Shown: in pieces, positions 25,099 through 33,820 of the stretch
Layout of the letters: each line of letters starts with the position of its first letter
How positions within the stretch are numbered: position 1 is the stretch's first letter
DNA from: Bradyrhizobium sp.
Lineage (GTDB): Bacteria > Pseudomonadota > Alphaproteobacteria > Rhizobiales > Xanthobacteraceae
Assembly (NCBI RefSeq): GCF_027451485.1
Contig: NZ_DAIDJE010000004.1
Location: 1 to 42,628, forward strand
Length of the DNA stretch: 42,628 bases
Reading direction: 5' to 3'
The notes under the pieces: generated by a model
Databases searched by the model: none
The model's input: the letters and a program-made list of their open reading frames with translations, nothing else
What the model was told of the DNA's origin: nothing
Position numbers and translations under genes: made by a program

Positions 25099-25929
25099 AT
25101 GGATTATGTAAGACCCGCCGAAGTTGTTAATTCGATGATCGATGCCAGCCTGGAGAAGCTGGCGCTTCCCCCGCGCGACCTTCTGATCCGCGGAATTTTG
25201 GCTGGAGCGCTGCTCGGTGCGGCGACCACGCTTGCCTTCACCGGTGCGACGACGACCGGTCAGCCAATCGTGGGCGCGCTGATCTTCCCGGTCGCTCTCG
25301 CCATCATCGTTCTGCTCAATCTCGAACTCGTCACCGGCAGCTTCGCAATCGTGCCGATGGCGCGTCTCGAAGGCAAAGCAAAGTGGGGCGAAGTCCTGGC
25401 CAACTGGACCTGGGTCTATCTGGCAAACCTCATCGGCAGCATCGCTTTCGGCGTGCTGATCGCAGGATCGCTCACCAACATGGGTAAGATTGCCGTGGCT
25501 GGCGTCGCCGCGCGGATCGTCGCGGCCGCCGAGGCCAAGACGATCGCCAATGAAGCCATTGGCGCGGCCGGAATGCTGAGTCTTTTCGTGAAAGGCATTC
25601 TCTGCAACTGGCTGGTTAGCCTTGGTGTCATCCTTTCCATGACGTCCAACTCGACCGTCGGAAAAGTTACCGCAACCTGGATTGCCATCTTCCTGTTCTT
25701 CGCGCTCGGATTCGAACACGCCGTGGTCAATATGTTCCTGATTCCGACCGGCATGCTGCTTGGCGCCAAGGTCAGCTTTTACGATTGGTGGGTATGGAAT
25801 CAGATCCCGGTCACGCTGGGCAACCTTGTCGGCGGATTCGTGTGCACCGGTCTTGCGCTCTACACGACCTACAAGCCGCGCGGCCAGCTTGCCCCCGCGG
25901 CTCAAGCCGTCGCTCAGCCAGCCGAATGA
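25099..25929 (+). CDS. Formate/nitrite transporter (FNT) family channel, probable nitrite uptake
   Basis: This 276-residue pentameric-channel family protein has six hydrophobic segments. Family signatures are ASLEKLALPPRDLLIRGILAG near the start, NLELVTGSF, FVKGILCNWLVSLGV (the NWLV signature) and GFEHAVVNMFLIPTGM, containing the central pore histidine of FNT channels. Its place between nasTS and nirA indicates nitrite rather than formate. The ATG at 25099 has GGAG seven bases upstream. It is the first gene behind the ANTAR-type leader. Confidence 0.9.
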   Translation: MDYVRPAEVVNSMIDASLEKLALPPRDLLIRGILAGALLGAATTLAFTGATTTGQPIVGALIFPVALAIIVLLNLELVTGSFAIVPMARLEGKAKWGEVLANWTWVYLANLIGSIAFGVLIAGSLTNMGKIAVAGVAARIVAAAEAKTIANEAIGAAGMLSLFVKGILCNWLVSLGVILSMTSNSTVGKVTATWIAIFLFFALGFEHAVVNMFLIPTGMLLGAKVSFYDWWVWNQIPVTLGNLVGGFVCTGLALYTTYKPRGQLAPAAQAVAQPAE

Positions 25930-25944
25930 CGGTGCGTGATACCG

Positions 25945-27738
25945 ATGAAGCTTGCACCGATCTCCGTCGAATTCACTGACGAACAAAAGCGCTACTTCGA
26001 AGGCTTTGCAGCCGGCGTACAGATGCTGCGCAATGGCCGTGGCCTTTCCGGCGCTTCCATCAAGACTACCGTAGCCAACGGCGAACCGACGGGACCCGAC
26101 GCGGCGCACGTCCGGGCACAGGACCAGGTCCTGGCATCCGGCAGAAAACTCGCCGACCAGGAAAAGTTCAAGCGCGAGGAGCATCCGTTCGATGCCTATC
26201 CGCGACTGAAGCAGCAAGCGCTCACCAATGCGCCGCCGTCACCGGCGGACAACTTCCGCTGGCGCTATTATGGCTTGTTCTACGTCGCGCCTGCGCAGGA
26301 TTCCTATATGTGCCGCCTGCGTATTCCCAACGGGGTTCTCAAGCACTGGCAACTTGCAGGCCTCGCTGACCTCGCCGAGCGCTTCGCCGGCCCCTATTGC
26401 CATGTCACGACCCGCGCCAATATTCAGCTTCGCGAAATTTCGCCGAAGAATGCCGTTGCGCTGATCGAGGGCATTCAAGACCTTGGCCTTTGCTCGCGCG
26501 GATCAGGCGCTGACAATATTCGCAATGTCACGGGTACGCCGACCGCGGGTATCGATCCGCAGGAGCTGATCGATACCCGCGAATACGCCCGCGAATGGCA
26601 TTTTCATATTCTCAATGACCGCTCGCTCTATGGCCTGCCGCGCAAATTCAACGTCGCATTCGACGGTGCAGGCAAGATTGCGGTGCTCGAAGATACCAAC
26701 GATATCGCCTTCGCTGCGGTCGACGTGAAGGACGGCTTTGGCATCGAACCAGGCGTCTGGTTTCGTCTCGGCATCGGCGGCATCACCGGGCACAAGGATT
26801 TCGCCAAGGAGACCGGAATCATTGTCAGGCCGGTCGATGCGACGAAGGTGGCCGACGCGATCGTTCGCGCTTTCATCGACACCGGCGACCGCACCAATCG
26901 TCTCAAGGCGCGACTGAAATATGTCATCGACAAGATCGGAATGGACACATTCCTGGTGCTTGTCGAACAGAAGCTTGGCCATGCGTTGACCCGTGTCCCG
27001 CCGGAGGCGCTCGCACCGCGGCCAGCCTTTGACCGGATGGCCCATATCGGCGTTCACAAGCAGAAGCAGGATGGCCTGAACTGGATCGGCGTCGCGCTGC
27101 CGGTCGGCAAGCTCACCTGCGAGCAGATGCGCAACCTTGCGAGGGTCGCGGCCGATCTTGGCGACGGCGAGATACGGCTGACCGTCTGGCAAAACCTTCT
27201 GATTTCAGGCGTAAGCGATGCCAAAGTCGAGACGGCGATCAAGGCGGTCGAGGCGAGCGGGCTTTCGATCGAAGCCTCGAACATTCGCGCCGGCCTCATC
27301 GCCTGCACCGGGAACGCCGGCTGCAAGTTTGCGGCCGCCAACACCAAGGCGCATGCGGCGGCCATCGCTGACTGGTGCGATGGGCGTGTCGATGTCGACA
27401 GCCCCCTCAACATTCATCTGACCGGCTGCCATCATTCCTGTGCGCAGCACTACATCAGCGACATCGGCCTGATCGCCGCCAAGGTGCCCGCCGGCGACGG
27501 CGAAGACACGGTCGAGGGTTATCATCTGTTTGCCGGCGGCGGTTTCGGCCCGGATGCCGATATCGGGCAGGAGGTCTATCGCGACCTCAGGGCTGCGGAC
27601 GCGCCGCAAACGGTCGAGAAACTGGTCAAAGCCTACCTGACGCACCGCGCCGATCCATCCGAGACCTTTCTGACATTTGCCCGCCGGCACGACGGCGCGA
27701 CGCTCCGTAAATTGGCGGAAGAAGAGCTTTCCTCATGA
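25945..27738 (+). CDS. nirA: Assimilatory siroheme nitrite reductase (NirA-type)
   Basis: NirA reduces nitrite to ammonium by six electrons using a siroheme coupled to a 4Fe-4S cluster. The 597-residue protein has the duplicated nitrite/sulfite reductase ferredoxin-like half-domains (RLRIPNGVLKHWQLAGLADL; HVTTRANIQLREI; RLTVWQNLLI). The cluster-siroheme ligands are in CTGNAGC (Cys454, Cys460) and GCHHSC (Cys495, Cys499), the C-x5-C / C-x3-C pattern. A GTG three codons upstream is an alternative start. The gene lies 15 bases after the transporter and overlaps the next gene (ATGA). A sulfite reductase role is less likely given the nas context. Confidence 0.92.
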   Translation: MKLAPISVEFTDEQKRYFEGFAAGVQMLRNGRGLSGASIKTTVANGEPTGPDAAHVRAQDQVLASGRKLADQEKFKREEHPFDAYPRLKQQALTNAPPSPADNFRWRYYGLFYVAPAQDSYMCRLRIPNGVLKHWQLAGLADLAERFAGPYCHVTTRANIQLREISPKNAVALIEGIQDLGLCSRGSGADNIRNVTGTPTAGIDPQELIDTREYAREWHFHILNDRSLYGLPRKFNVAFDGAGKIAVLEDTNDIAFAAVDVKDGFGIEPGVWFRLGIGGITGHKDFAKETGIIVRPVDATKVADAIVRAFIDTGDRTNRLKARLKYVIDKIGMDTFLVLVEQKLGHALTRVPPEALAPRPAFDRMAHIGVHKQKQDGLNWIGVALPVGKLTCEQMRNLARVAADLGDGEIRLTVWQNLLISGVSDAKVETAIKAVEASGLSIEASNIRAGLIACTGNAGCKFAAANTKAHAAAIADWCDGRVDVDSPLNIHLTGCHHSCAQHYISDIGLIAAKVPAGDGEDTVEGYHLFAGGGFGPDADIGQEVYRDLRAADAPQTVEKLVKAYLTHRADPSETFLTFARRHDGATLRKLAEEELSS

Positions 27739-29342
27739 ACCAGATCACGCCTCCGCCTAGAATCGAGATCATCCCGGCGGGCGCGCCGTTCTCCGAATCG
27801 CAACGCTCCTGGCTGAACGGCTTCTTTGCAGGACTGCTGAGTGAAGCTCCAACGCCGCTCTCCGCCGAGCAGGGCGCAGCCATCATGCAGGGACCGGCTG
27901 GTGATGGTGACGACGGCGAAGCGCCCTGGCACGATCAGACGCTGCCGATCGCCGAGCGCATGAAACTGGCCGAGGGACGCCCGTTGCGCCGTCGCATGAT
28001 GGCGGCCATGGCCCAGCAGGATTGCGGGCAGTGCGGCTACAATTGCCATGACTATTCCGAAGCGATTGCTGGCAAGGCCGAAGGGCGGCTCAATCTTTGC
28101 GTTCCAGGCGGCAAGGAAACCGCCCGGATGCTGAAGACGCTCTATGAGGAAATGGACAAGGCTCCTTCGGCAGTTGCAGCCGCGCCGGCAGCCGTTCCGG
28201 GCGTACAGGCTGCGGCGCCCCTCGTCGAAATTGGCCGTTCGCGCGATTACCCGGCGCAGGCGACGTTCGTCTCAAGACGTCTGCTCAATAAGCCGGGCTC
28301 GGAGAAGGAAACCTGGCACGTCGAATTTGATCTCGCGCAGAGCGGTCTCGATTACGTCGTCGGCGATTCCTTTGGCATTTTCGCCAAAAATGAACTTGGT
28401 CACGTCGACCAGATCATCGCGCTGCTCGGCGCGTCCCACACCACCGAAGTGCGGGGGAGAACGTTGCGAGAGGTCCTCGCCGATGAAGTCTCGCTCGCGC
28501 CCGCGCCGGATTCCCTGTTCGAACTCATCTCCTTCATCACCGGCGGTGCCCAGCGCGAGAAGGCGAGGGCGCTGGCGCAGGGCGACGATCCCGACGGCGA
28601 TGCGGCAACGCTTGATGTGATGGCAGCGTTGCAGAAATTTTCCGGGGTCCGGCCGCATCCGGAAGCCTTTGTCGAAGCGCTCGAACCTTTGCAGCCGCGG
28701 CTTTATTCGATTTCATCCTCGCATAACGCAACCCCCGGCAAACTGTCGCTGACGGTCGATTGTGTGCGCTACGTCATCGGCAAGCGTAAGCGGCTCGGGC
28801 TTGCGTCCACCTTCCTTGCCGAGCGTGTGCAACCCGGCGATCAGGTGAAGGTTTATGTGCAGAAGGCGCATGGATTCGCCCTACCTCAGGATTCCAAGGT
28901 GCCGATCATCATGATCGGACCTGGCACCGGGGTTGCGCCATTCCGCGCCTTCCTGCTTGACCGCCGCGCCACGGGAGCCACGGGACGCAACTGGCTGTTC
29001 TTTGGCCATCAACGCTCTGGTTGCGATTTCTTCTACTCCGATGAACTCAACGCAATGAAGACTGCCGGCCTTCTGACTCGTCTGTCGCTCGCATGGTCAC
29101 GCGATGGTGAGAAGAAATTCTACGTGCAGGACCGCATGCGCGAAGTCGGGCGGGAGTTGTGGGCATGGCTTGCTGAAGGAGCCTACGTCTATGTCTGCGG
29201 CGATGCCAAGCGCATGGCGAAAGACGTCGAGCGTGCGCTGGTCGACATCGTGGCCCAACACGGGGCGCGCTCAACCGATGAAGCCATCAGCTTTGTCGGC
29301 GAGCTCAAGAAGAAAGGCCGCTATCAGCAGGACGTCTATTGA
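27735..29342 (+). CDS. FAD/NADPH reductase of the CysJ type with an N-terminal Fe-S-like domain; probable NirA electron donor
   Basis: This 535-residue protein ends like the sulfite reductase flavoprotein / cytochrome P450 reductase core: a connecting FAD domain with RLYSISSSHN, FLAERVQPGDQVKVYV, the NADPH site MIGPGTGVAPFRAFL, RNWLFFGHQR, YVQDRMRE and VYVCGDAKRMAKDVE, and C-terminal GRYQQDVY. It has no flavodoxin-like FMN domain. Instead residues about 95-125 contain CGQCGYNC and LCVPGG (Cys97, 100, 104, 122), resembling a 4Fe-4S domain. Its start overlaps nirA by four bases. The likely path NADPH to FAD to Fe-S to NirA is inference. Confidence 0.85.
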   Translation: MNQITPPPRIEIIPAGAPFSESQRSWLNGFFAGLLSEAPTPLSAEQGAAIMQGPAGDGDDGEAPWHDQTLPIAERMKLAEGRPLRRRMMAAMAQQDCGQCGYNCHDYSEAIAGKAEGRLNLCVPGGKETARMLKTLYEEMDKAPSAVAAAPAAVPGVQAAAPLVEIGRSRDYPAQATFVSRRLLNKPGSEKETWHVEFDLAQSGLDYVVGDSFGIFAKNELGHVDQIIALLGASHTTEVRGRTLREVLADEVSLAPAPDSLFELISFITGGAQREKARALAQGDDPDGDAATLDVMAALQKFSGVRPHPEAFVEALEPLQPRLYSISSSHNATPGKLSLTVDCVRYVIGKRKRLGLASTFLAERVQPGDQVKVYVQKAHGFALPQDSKVPIIMIGPGTGVAPFRAFLLDRRATGATGRNWLFFGHQRSGCDFFYSDELNAMKTAGLLTRLSLAWSRDGEKKFYVQDRMREVGRELWAWLAEGAYVYVCGDAKRMAKDVERALVDIVAQHGARSTDEAISFVGELKKKGRYQQDVY

Positions 29343-29607
29343 GAGCGTATGCTAGAGGTCTTTCGATCCTGACATTGCGGAAGTGCATGCCAAAGCGCGG
29401 GGCGAATGTGAGATCAGGGCCAACGAACTGGAGATTGGCCATGCGCCAACCCTCGGAATCTCACTTAAACCTGCATGCACATTCACTGTCCCGCAGGACC
29501 GATTCAACCTTCCAGGCTTCGGTGCGTTATGGCGCCTTCTCATTGATCGCAGGCGTTCTGTTCGGAAAGCTTTCCGCACCCCTTCTGATGCCTGAGCGGA
29601 GCAGCGC

Positions 29608-30375
29608 TTAGCCGTGCTTGAACGGTGCGACCTCGATGCCGGCATCGTTCAAAGCCTGGCGCACGCCACGCGCGATTTCGACCGCGCCGGGCGTATCGCC
29701 GTGTATGCAGATTGTGTCCGTTCGCATCTTGATCACCTTGCCGGTGACCGACACCACAGCGGAATCCTGCACCATCCGGACAACCCGCTCTGCAATCTGC
29801 CTGGGATCGTGCAGGACCGAGCCCGGCTTCTTGCGCGAGACCAGATTGCCGTCGTCCTCGTAAGCGCGGTCGGCGAACACTTCGTGCGCCATCGGCAGGT
29901 TCGCCGCTTCACCGGCTGATACCAGCTTCGAATTCGCAAGCACGACAAACACGAGATTTGAATCGACGGCCTTGATGCCGGCCGCAATCGCACGGGCGGT
30001 CGCGTCGTCCTCACAGGCGACGTTCGATAACGCGCCATGCGCCTTGACGTGGGTGACCTTGTAGTTGGACAGGGCTGCGACTCCTTGTAGCGCCCCGATC
30101 TGGTAGGCGACCAGGTTTTCGATTTCGCGCCCGCTCATGCCGTAGAACGGCCGGCGCCCAAAACCGTGGATGTCGCGGTAGCCGGGATGCGCCCCGACGC
30201 TGACCCCGCGGGCTTTCGCGAGTTCCACCGTCTTGCGCATGGTGTCGTAGTCGCCGCCATGAAAGCCGCAAGCGACGTTCACGGAAGTCGCAACTTCGAT
30301 CATGGCAGCATCATTGCCCATCTGCCACGCCCCGAAGGACTCGCCAAGATCACTGTTCAGGTCGACCGATTTCAT
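29608..30375 (-). CDS. pxpA: 5-oxoprolinase subunit PxpA (LamB/YcsF family)
   Basis: PxpA works with PxpB and PxpC to cleave 5-oxoproline (pyroglutamate) to glutamate using ATP. The 255-residue protein begins with the family hallmark [15 protein letters not shown]. It continues with [57 protein letters not shown] and [15 protein letters not shown]. The ATG at 30375 has GGAAAG just upstream. The frame stays open further upstream into pxpC, but that part is not coding. It is the last gene of the pxpBCA run, 19 bases after pxpC. Confidence 0.95.
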   Translation of the reverse strand: MKSVDLNSDLGESFGAWQMGNDAAMIEVATSVNVACGFHGGDYDTMRKTVELAKARGVSVGAHPGYRDIHGFGRRPFYGMSGREIENLVAYQIGALQGVAALSNYKVTHVKAHGALSNVACEDDATARAIAAGIKAVDSNLVFVVLANSKLVSAGEAANLPMAHEVFADRAYEDDGNLVSRKKPGSVLHDPRQIAERVVRMVQDSAVVSVTGKVIKMRTDTICIHGDTPGAVEIARGVRQALNDAGIEVAPFKHG

Positions 30376-30394
30376 GTTGCTTTCCGTTCCCTGG

Positions 30395-31447
30395 TTAGAA
30401 GTTTTCCTGGACCAGCGCATCTGCAGCTTGCCAGGTCCCGGCGTCCATCGCGCTGACGGCAACCCCTGCGACATTGGCATCCTGAAGCGCATCGACGTTG
30501 AGATCAAAGCTTTCGATCGAGCCGAGCCGATCGGGCAGGGTGCGCAGCAACTCGGCGAACTTGCGCGCTTCCGCCTGCGCCTCTTCCATGCTGACGGCCC
30601 TGAATCGGAAGCTCGTTCCGGCGGGAATCTGAGCAAACCGTCCGAAATCGGCCGTGATCACCGTCGCGATTTTGGGGTAGCCGCCGCTGGTACCACGGTC
30701 GGACATCAGCACAATCGGCTGGCCGTTGCCGGGCACCTGGATGCTGCCGTTCACCGTGCCATCGGAGACAATATTGTGGCCGTGCAGATGTTCGATGTCC
30801 GGCCCTTCGAGCCGATAACCCATCCGGTCGCTTGTGGCCGAGATCTTCCACTCGCTATCGAGAAACTGCTTGATCGCTTCTTCGCTGAACTCATCGTCCT
30901 GCGGTCCGGGCGTTACACGGATCGGCCCGGCACCGGCCGCCGGCAAATCGATCCGTCGCTCAGGGCCCGCGCTTGCCGCCGACACGCCCAGTTCATCTCC
31001 GGCCTGCAGCGGCCGGGGATAAGGACTGCCGAGGCCGGCGCGTGCATTGACTGCGAGACTGCCGAACGTGGGCTCGCCCTTGATGGCGCCCTCGATCGCG
31101 AGATAGCTGAATGATCCGCCGCGTGCCATTCCGAGCTTTAGCGTTTCACCGTCGGCAATCGTGACGGAAGTATCCCACCCCGCGCTGCGACCGCCGACCT
31201 CGGCGCTGCGCGGCGCCCCTGAAAACGCCACGCGTACGGCACCATCGCGCGCCGTAAACGCTGCACCATAGGGACCAATTTCGATAGCCGGCGCCATCGG
31301 TGCATTTCCAACCAGACAATTGGCGGCGGCGAGACCGAGCCGGTCCATGGCGCCGCTTGGGGTCAGACCATAGCGCTGGGCGCCGAAACGACCGCCATCC
31401 TGCACCGAACTTGCCGGGCTGATCGATGAAATCACGAGCTTCGTCAT
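30395..31447 (-). CDS. pxpC: 5-oxoprolinase subunit PxpC (biotin-dependent carboxyltransferase-like)
   Basis: This 350-residue protein belongs to the KipA / allophanate-hydrolase subunit 2 family, which forms a complex with PxpB. Landmarks are [20 protein letters not shown] and [15 protein letters not shown] near the start, and [26 protein letters not shown] and [20 protein letters not shown] in the second half. It lies between pxpB (156 bases upstream, across two palindromes) and pxpA (19 bases downstream). Confidence 0.95.
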   Translation of the reverse strand: MTKLVISSISPASSVQDGGRFGAQRYGLTPSGAMDRLGLAAANCLVGNAPMAPAIEIGPYGAAFTARDGAVRVAFSGAPRSAEVGGRSAGWDTSVTIADGETLKLGMARGGSFSYLAIEGAIKGEPTFGSLAVNARAGLGSPYPRPLQAGDELGVSAASAGPERRIDLPAAGAGPIRVTPGPQDDEFSEEAIKQFLDSEWKISATSDRMGYRLEGPDIEHLHGHNIVSDGTVNGSIQVPGNGQPIVLMSDRGTSGGYPKIATVITADFGRFAQIPAGTSFRFRAVSMEEAQAEARKFAELLRTLPDRLGSIESFDLNVDALQDANVAGVAVSAMDAGTWQAADALVQENF

Positions 31448-31459
31448 GCCGCGAATAGC

Positions 31460-31524
31460 GCTCCGATTCCGAAGTTCGCAAACTTTGGGGGCGCCTCCGA
31501 TGCGAACTTCGGAATCAAAGGAGC
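31460..31524. repeat. Long bulged palindrome between pxpB and pxpC, element 1
   Basis: GCTCC plus GATTCCGAAGTTCGCA (31460-31480) pairs with TGCGAACTTCGGAATC, a three-base AAA bulge, and GGAGC (31501-31524). That gives 21 pairs around a 20-base GC-rich loop. It looks like a dispersed intergenic palindromic element; no second copy was noticed in this window. Confidence 0.75.
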
Positions 31525-31543
31525 TCTATCAAAAATATAGTCT

Positions 31544-31621
31544 CTAGTGCGGCCTTTAAATTTGAAGTTCCCTTAGCGCGCTCGCGGCGCAACCGCAGGA
31601 ACTTCAAATTTGCCGCACTAG
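31544..31621. repeat. Long bulged palindrome at the pxpB 3' end, element 2
   Basis: CTAGTGCGGC (31544-31553), a four-base CTTT bulge and AAATTTGAAGTTCC (31558-31571) pair with the continuous right arm at 31598-31621. That gives 24 pairs around a 26-base loop rich in GCGC. The right arm runs into pxpB: its last five codons (LVRQI) and stop lie inside the repeat. Confidence 0.8.
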
Positions 31622-32338
31622 CTCAGCAATGATCTCGCCACGCTCGGCCGCTCGTTCCTGCTCCGCATAGGTCTTGGCGTCGATCTGGTAGAACTTCACG
31701 CGGTCGCCGGGCTCGAGCAGGAAAGTGGGTTCGCGATGCAGCTGATAGGTTCGCACCGGCGTGCAGCCCAGCAGATGCCAGCCGCTTGGACCGGCGAGGC
31801 ATTGGATTCCGGCCTGCACCCCGCCGACCGAGATCGTCCCGGCGGGGGTCAACAGCCTGGGATTCTGTCGGCGCGGCATATGCAAGGTCTCCGGTAACCC
31901 GCTGAGATAGGACCATCCCGGCGTGAACCCAAGCATGGCGACGCGGTAGTCACCAGCGATGTGCCGTGCCACCACATCCTCGGGCGTCGTGCCAAGTGTC
32001 TTGGCGACGTCCTCAAGATCAATGCCATATTCGCCGCCATAGGCAACGGGAACGCGCCATAGCCGACTTCTCTCTGAAGACGACACCGGGCGCTCTGCCA
32101 ATTGAGCCAGTTTCCGGCCAAGCGTTGGGAAATCGATTTCCGTCGGGTCGTAATGGACAAGGAGAGATCGATACGTCGGCACAGTCTCGGTCACACCGGC
32201 AATGGGTTCTTGTGCCAACGTGCGGTCGAGGGCCAGCACGCGCCGATTGGCCTCATCGTCGATCTTGCGGCTGAACTCCACTGTGATGGCGCTATCGCCA
32301 CTGGGCAGAAGGCGTGGAGGGGTGCGTGGCGGAACCAT
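31604..32338 (-). CDS. pxpB: 5-oxoprolinase subunit PxpB (KipI / allophanate-hydrolase subunit 1 family)
   Basis: This 244-residue protein is the PxpB partner of PxpC. It has LLPSGDSAITVEFS at the start, YRSLLVHYDPTEIDF, and the conserved VAMLGFTPGWSYLSGLP and PAGTISVGGVQAGIQ, followed by SGWHLLGCTPVR and PGDRVKFYQID. The ATG at 32338 is chosen because the conserved first strand follows within a few codons; an upstream GTG/ATG frame would add about 35 unconserved residues. The final residues LVRQI are encoded by an inverted-repeat arm, suggesting the original C-terminus was altered. First gene of pxpBCA. Confidence 0.93.
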   Translation of the reverse strand: MVPPRTPPRLLPSGDSAITVEFSRKIDDEANRRVLALDRTLAQEPIAGVTETVPTYRSLLVHYDPTEIDFPTLGRKLAQLAERPVSSSERSRLWRVPVAYGGEYGIDLEDVAKTLGTTPEDVVARHIAGDYRVAMLGFTPGWSYLSGLPETLHMPRRQNPRLLTPAGTISVGGVQAGIQCLAGPSGWHLLGCTPVRTYQLHREPTFLLEPGDRVKFYQIDAKTYAEQERAAERGEIIAELVRQI

Positions 32339-32660
32339 GGCCTGGCAGCTCAGTCTGATTCTTGTGCCCGATGGTCTGGCCCAGTCCGGGCCGGGGAGGA
32401 CTTTGTTAAAGTATATCACCGAAGCGGCCCCAGGGCGACCCATCGCCGCAAAAAATGCCTGTTACTTCAATAAGCTAATGCAGCAACCTTCGATAAGATG
32501 TCATAATCGCGGCGCCCTCCTTTGAAAAGGCCGCCGCTAAGATGGGAGGAACGTCCGAGACGTCTCATCAGCGACGTCCAGGAATGCCCAAGAGCCCTTG
32601 ACGCAGTGCCCGCGTCTCGCAAGATGCGCGCCAACTCATCCCACCGGAGTCTATCGTTCT
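32339..32660. promoter_or_regulatory. Divergent control region between pxpB and the rraA-like gene
   Basis: These 322 bases hold no convincing gene. They should carry the promoters for pxpBCA (leftward) and rraA-cupin (rightward). A perfect ten-base palindrome GAGACGTCTC lies at 32557-32566, within a region with further ACGTCC-type repeats (32551-32556 and 32574-32579). It is a candidate regulator site; no regulator gene is adjacent. Confidence 0.4.
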
Positions 32661-33359
32661 ATGTCCCTGAGCCCCGAAGCTGTCAAAACCCTCTCGCATA
32701 TCACGACCGCCACCATCACGACTGTCCTGCTGAAGAAGGGCTTGCGCAACGTCTGGCTGCGCGGGACGAAGCCATTGCGGCCGGGGCAGAAGCGTCTGGT
32801 TGGGCCGGCATTCACGCTGCGCTTCGTCCCCGCCCGTGAAGATCTTGCAACGCCCGAGTCCTGGTCGAAGCCAATCTCGACGAGAGGCGCCATCGAGGCG
32901 ATGCCGGAAGGCTGTATCGCCGTCGTGGACGCCATGGGCGTCACCGATGCGGGCATTTTCGGCGACATTCTCTGCGCGCGCATGGTCAAGCGCGGGGTTT
33001 CGGCGCTGATTACCGACGGCGTGGTGCGTGACGTCGAAGGCGTGCTCGGCACCGGCTTGCCGGTTTGGTGCGACGGCTATGCCGCGCCGCCTTCAGTCGC
33101 AGGCCTGACCTTTGTCGGTTGGGGAGAGCCGATCGGCTGCGGCGGCGTTGCGATTTTCCCGGATGACGTGATCGTTGCCGATCAGGATGGTGCCGTCGTG
33201 ATCCCGCAGGCGTTCGTCGATCATGTTCTGGCCGAAGGGGTCGAGCAGGAGCGAATGGAGGCCTGGATCGTTAACGAGGTCAATAATGGCGCCGTGTTGC
33301 CCGGCCTTTACCCGATGAATGCCGAGACCAAAGCGCGCTACGCGGCTTCAAAAAAATGA
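32661..33359 (+). CDS. RraA-like protein (HMG/CHA aldolase or RraA fold)
   Basis: This 232-residue protein belongs to the RraA / 4-hydroxy-4-methyl-2-oxoglutarate aldolase family. The fold landmarks are GPAFTLRFVP, GCIAVVDAMGVTDAGIFGDI and ITDGVVRDVEGV. The spacing from GD to RD matches the metal-pyruvate site of the aldolases, so an aldolase or decarboxylase role on a small oxo-acid is more likely than RNase E regulation. The ATG at 32661 is chosen over a frame extension beginning at 32598. It is followed after 35 bases by the cupin gene. Confidence 0.85.
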   Translation: MSLSPEAVKTLSHITTATITTVLLKKGLRNVWLRGTKPLRPGQKRLVGPAFTLRFVPAREDLATPESWSKPISTRGAIEAMPEGCIAVVDAMGVTDAGIFGDILCARMVKRGVSALITDGVVRDVEGVLGTGLPVWCDGYAAPPSVAGLTFVGWGEPIGCGGVAIFPDDVIVADQDGAVVIPQAFVDHVLAEGVEQERMEAWIVNEVNNGAVLPGLYPMNAETKARYAASKK

Positions 33360-33394
33360 GCCTGCAGAAGACAGTCTGACAAAGGAGGAAAGCC

Positions 33395-33799
33395 ATGGAC
33401 ATCCATTTGGCCGGTTCGCGGCCGAGCCGACGCGCGCCGAAGGAGAGCTTTACCGGGACGGTCTGGCAGGACCCGATTGTTGAAGCACCTGCGCCGGCCC
33501 GTATCCGGGCCAGCCGCGTGTCCTTCGAGCCGGGCGCGCGGACCAACTGGCATACGCACCCTCTCGGGCAAACGCTCTATGTCATTTCGGGCGTAGGCCG
33601 ATTCCAGACCAAGGGTGGCCCGGTGCGGGAAATCCGACCGGGCGACGTGATCTGGATTCCGCCAGGGGAGAAGCACTGGCATGGCGGATCGCCGACCAAC
33701 GCCATGACCCACATCGCCATGCAGGAAGCGCTCGACGGCAGTCACGTGACCTGGATGGAGCCGGTCACGGACGAGGAATATCAGGCCAAGGTGGGCTAA
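33395..33799 (+). CDS. Cupin protein resembling bacterial (R)-mandelonitrile lyases
   Basis: This 134-residue single-domain cupin is preceded by a strong AAAGGAGG ribosome site. The metal-binding motifs are WHTHPLGQTLYVISG, with two His and a Gln, and PGEKHWHGGSPTNAMTHIAMQE, with further histidines. The layout FTGTV near the start, then FEPGARTNWHTHPLGQT, HWHG and VTDEEY closely resembles the manganese-dependent cupin hydroxynitrile lyases described from Granulicella. The physiological substrate is unknown. It is probably co-transcribed with the RraA-like gene. Confidence 0.82.
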   Translation: MDIHLAGSRPSRRAPKESFTGTVWQDPIVEAPAPARIRASRVSFEPGARTNWHTHPLGQTLYVISGVGRFQTKGGPVREIRPGDVIWIPPGEKHWHGGSPTNAMTHIAMQEALDGSHVTWMEPVTDEEYQAKVG

Positions 33800-33820
33800 T
33801 CCGCGTTTGACGCGAGGCGC

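Noticed and set aside
25006..26217. 403-codon minus frame across the leader, transporter and nirA start
   Set aside because: Opposite well-supported genes; low-complexity charged product.
29339..29611. 90-codon plus frame between the reductase and pxpA
   Set aside because: Overlaps the reductase end, no ribosome site and no motifs.
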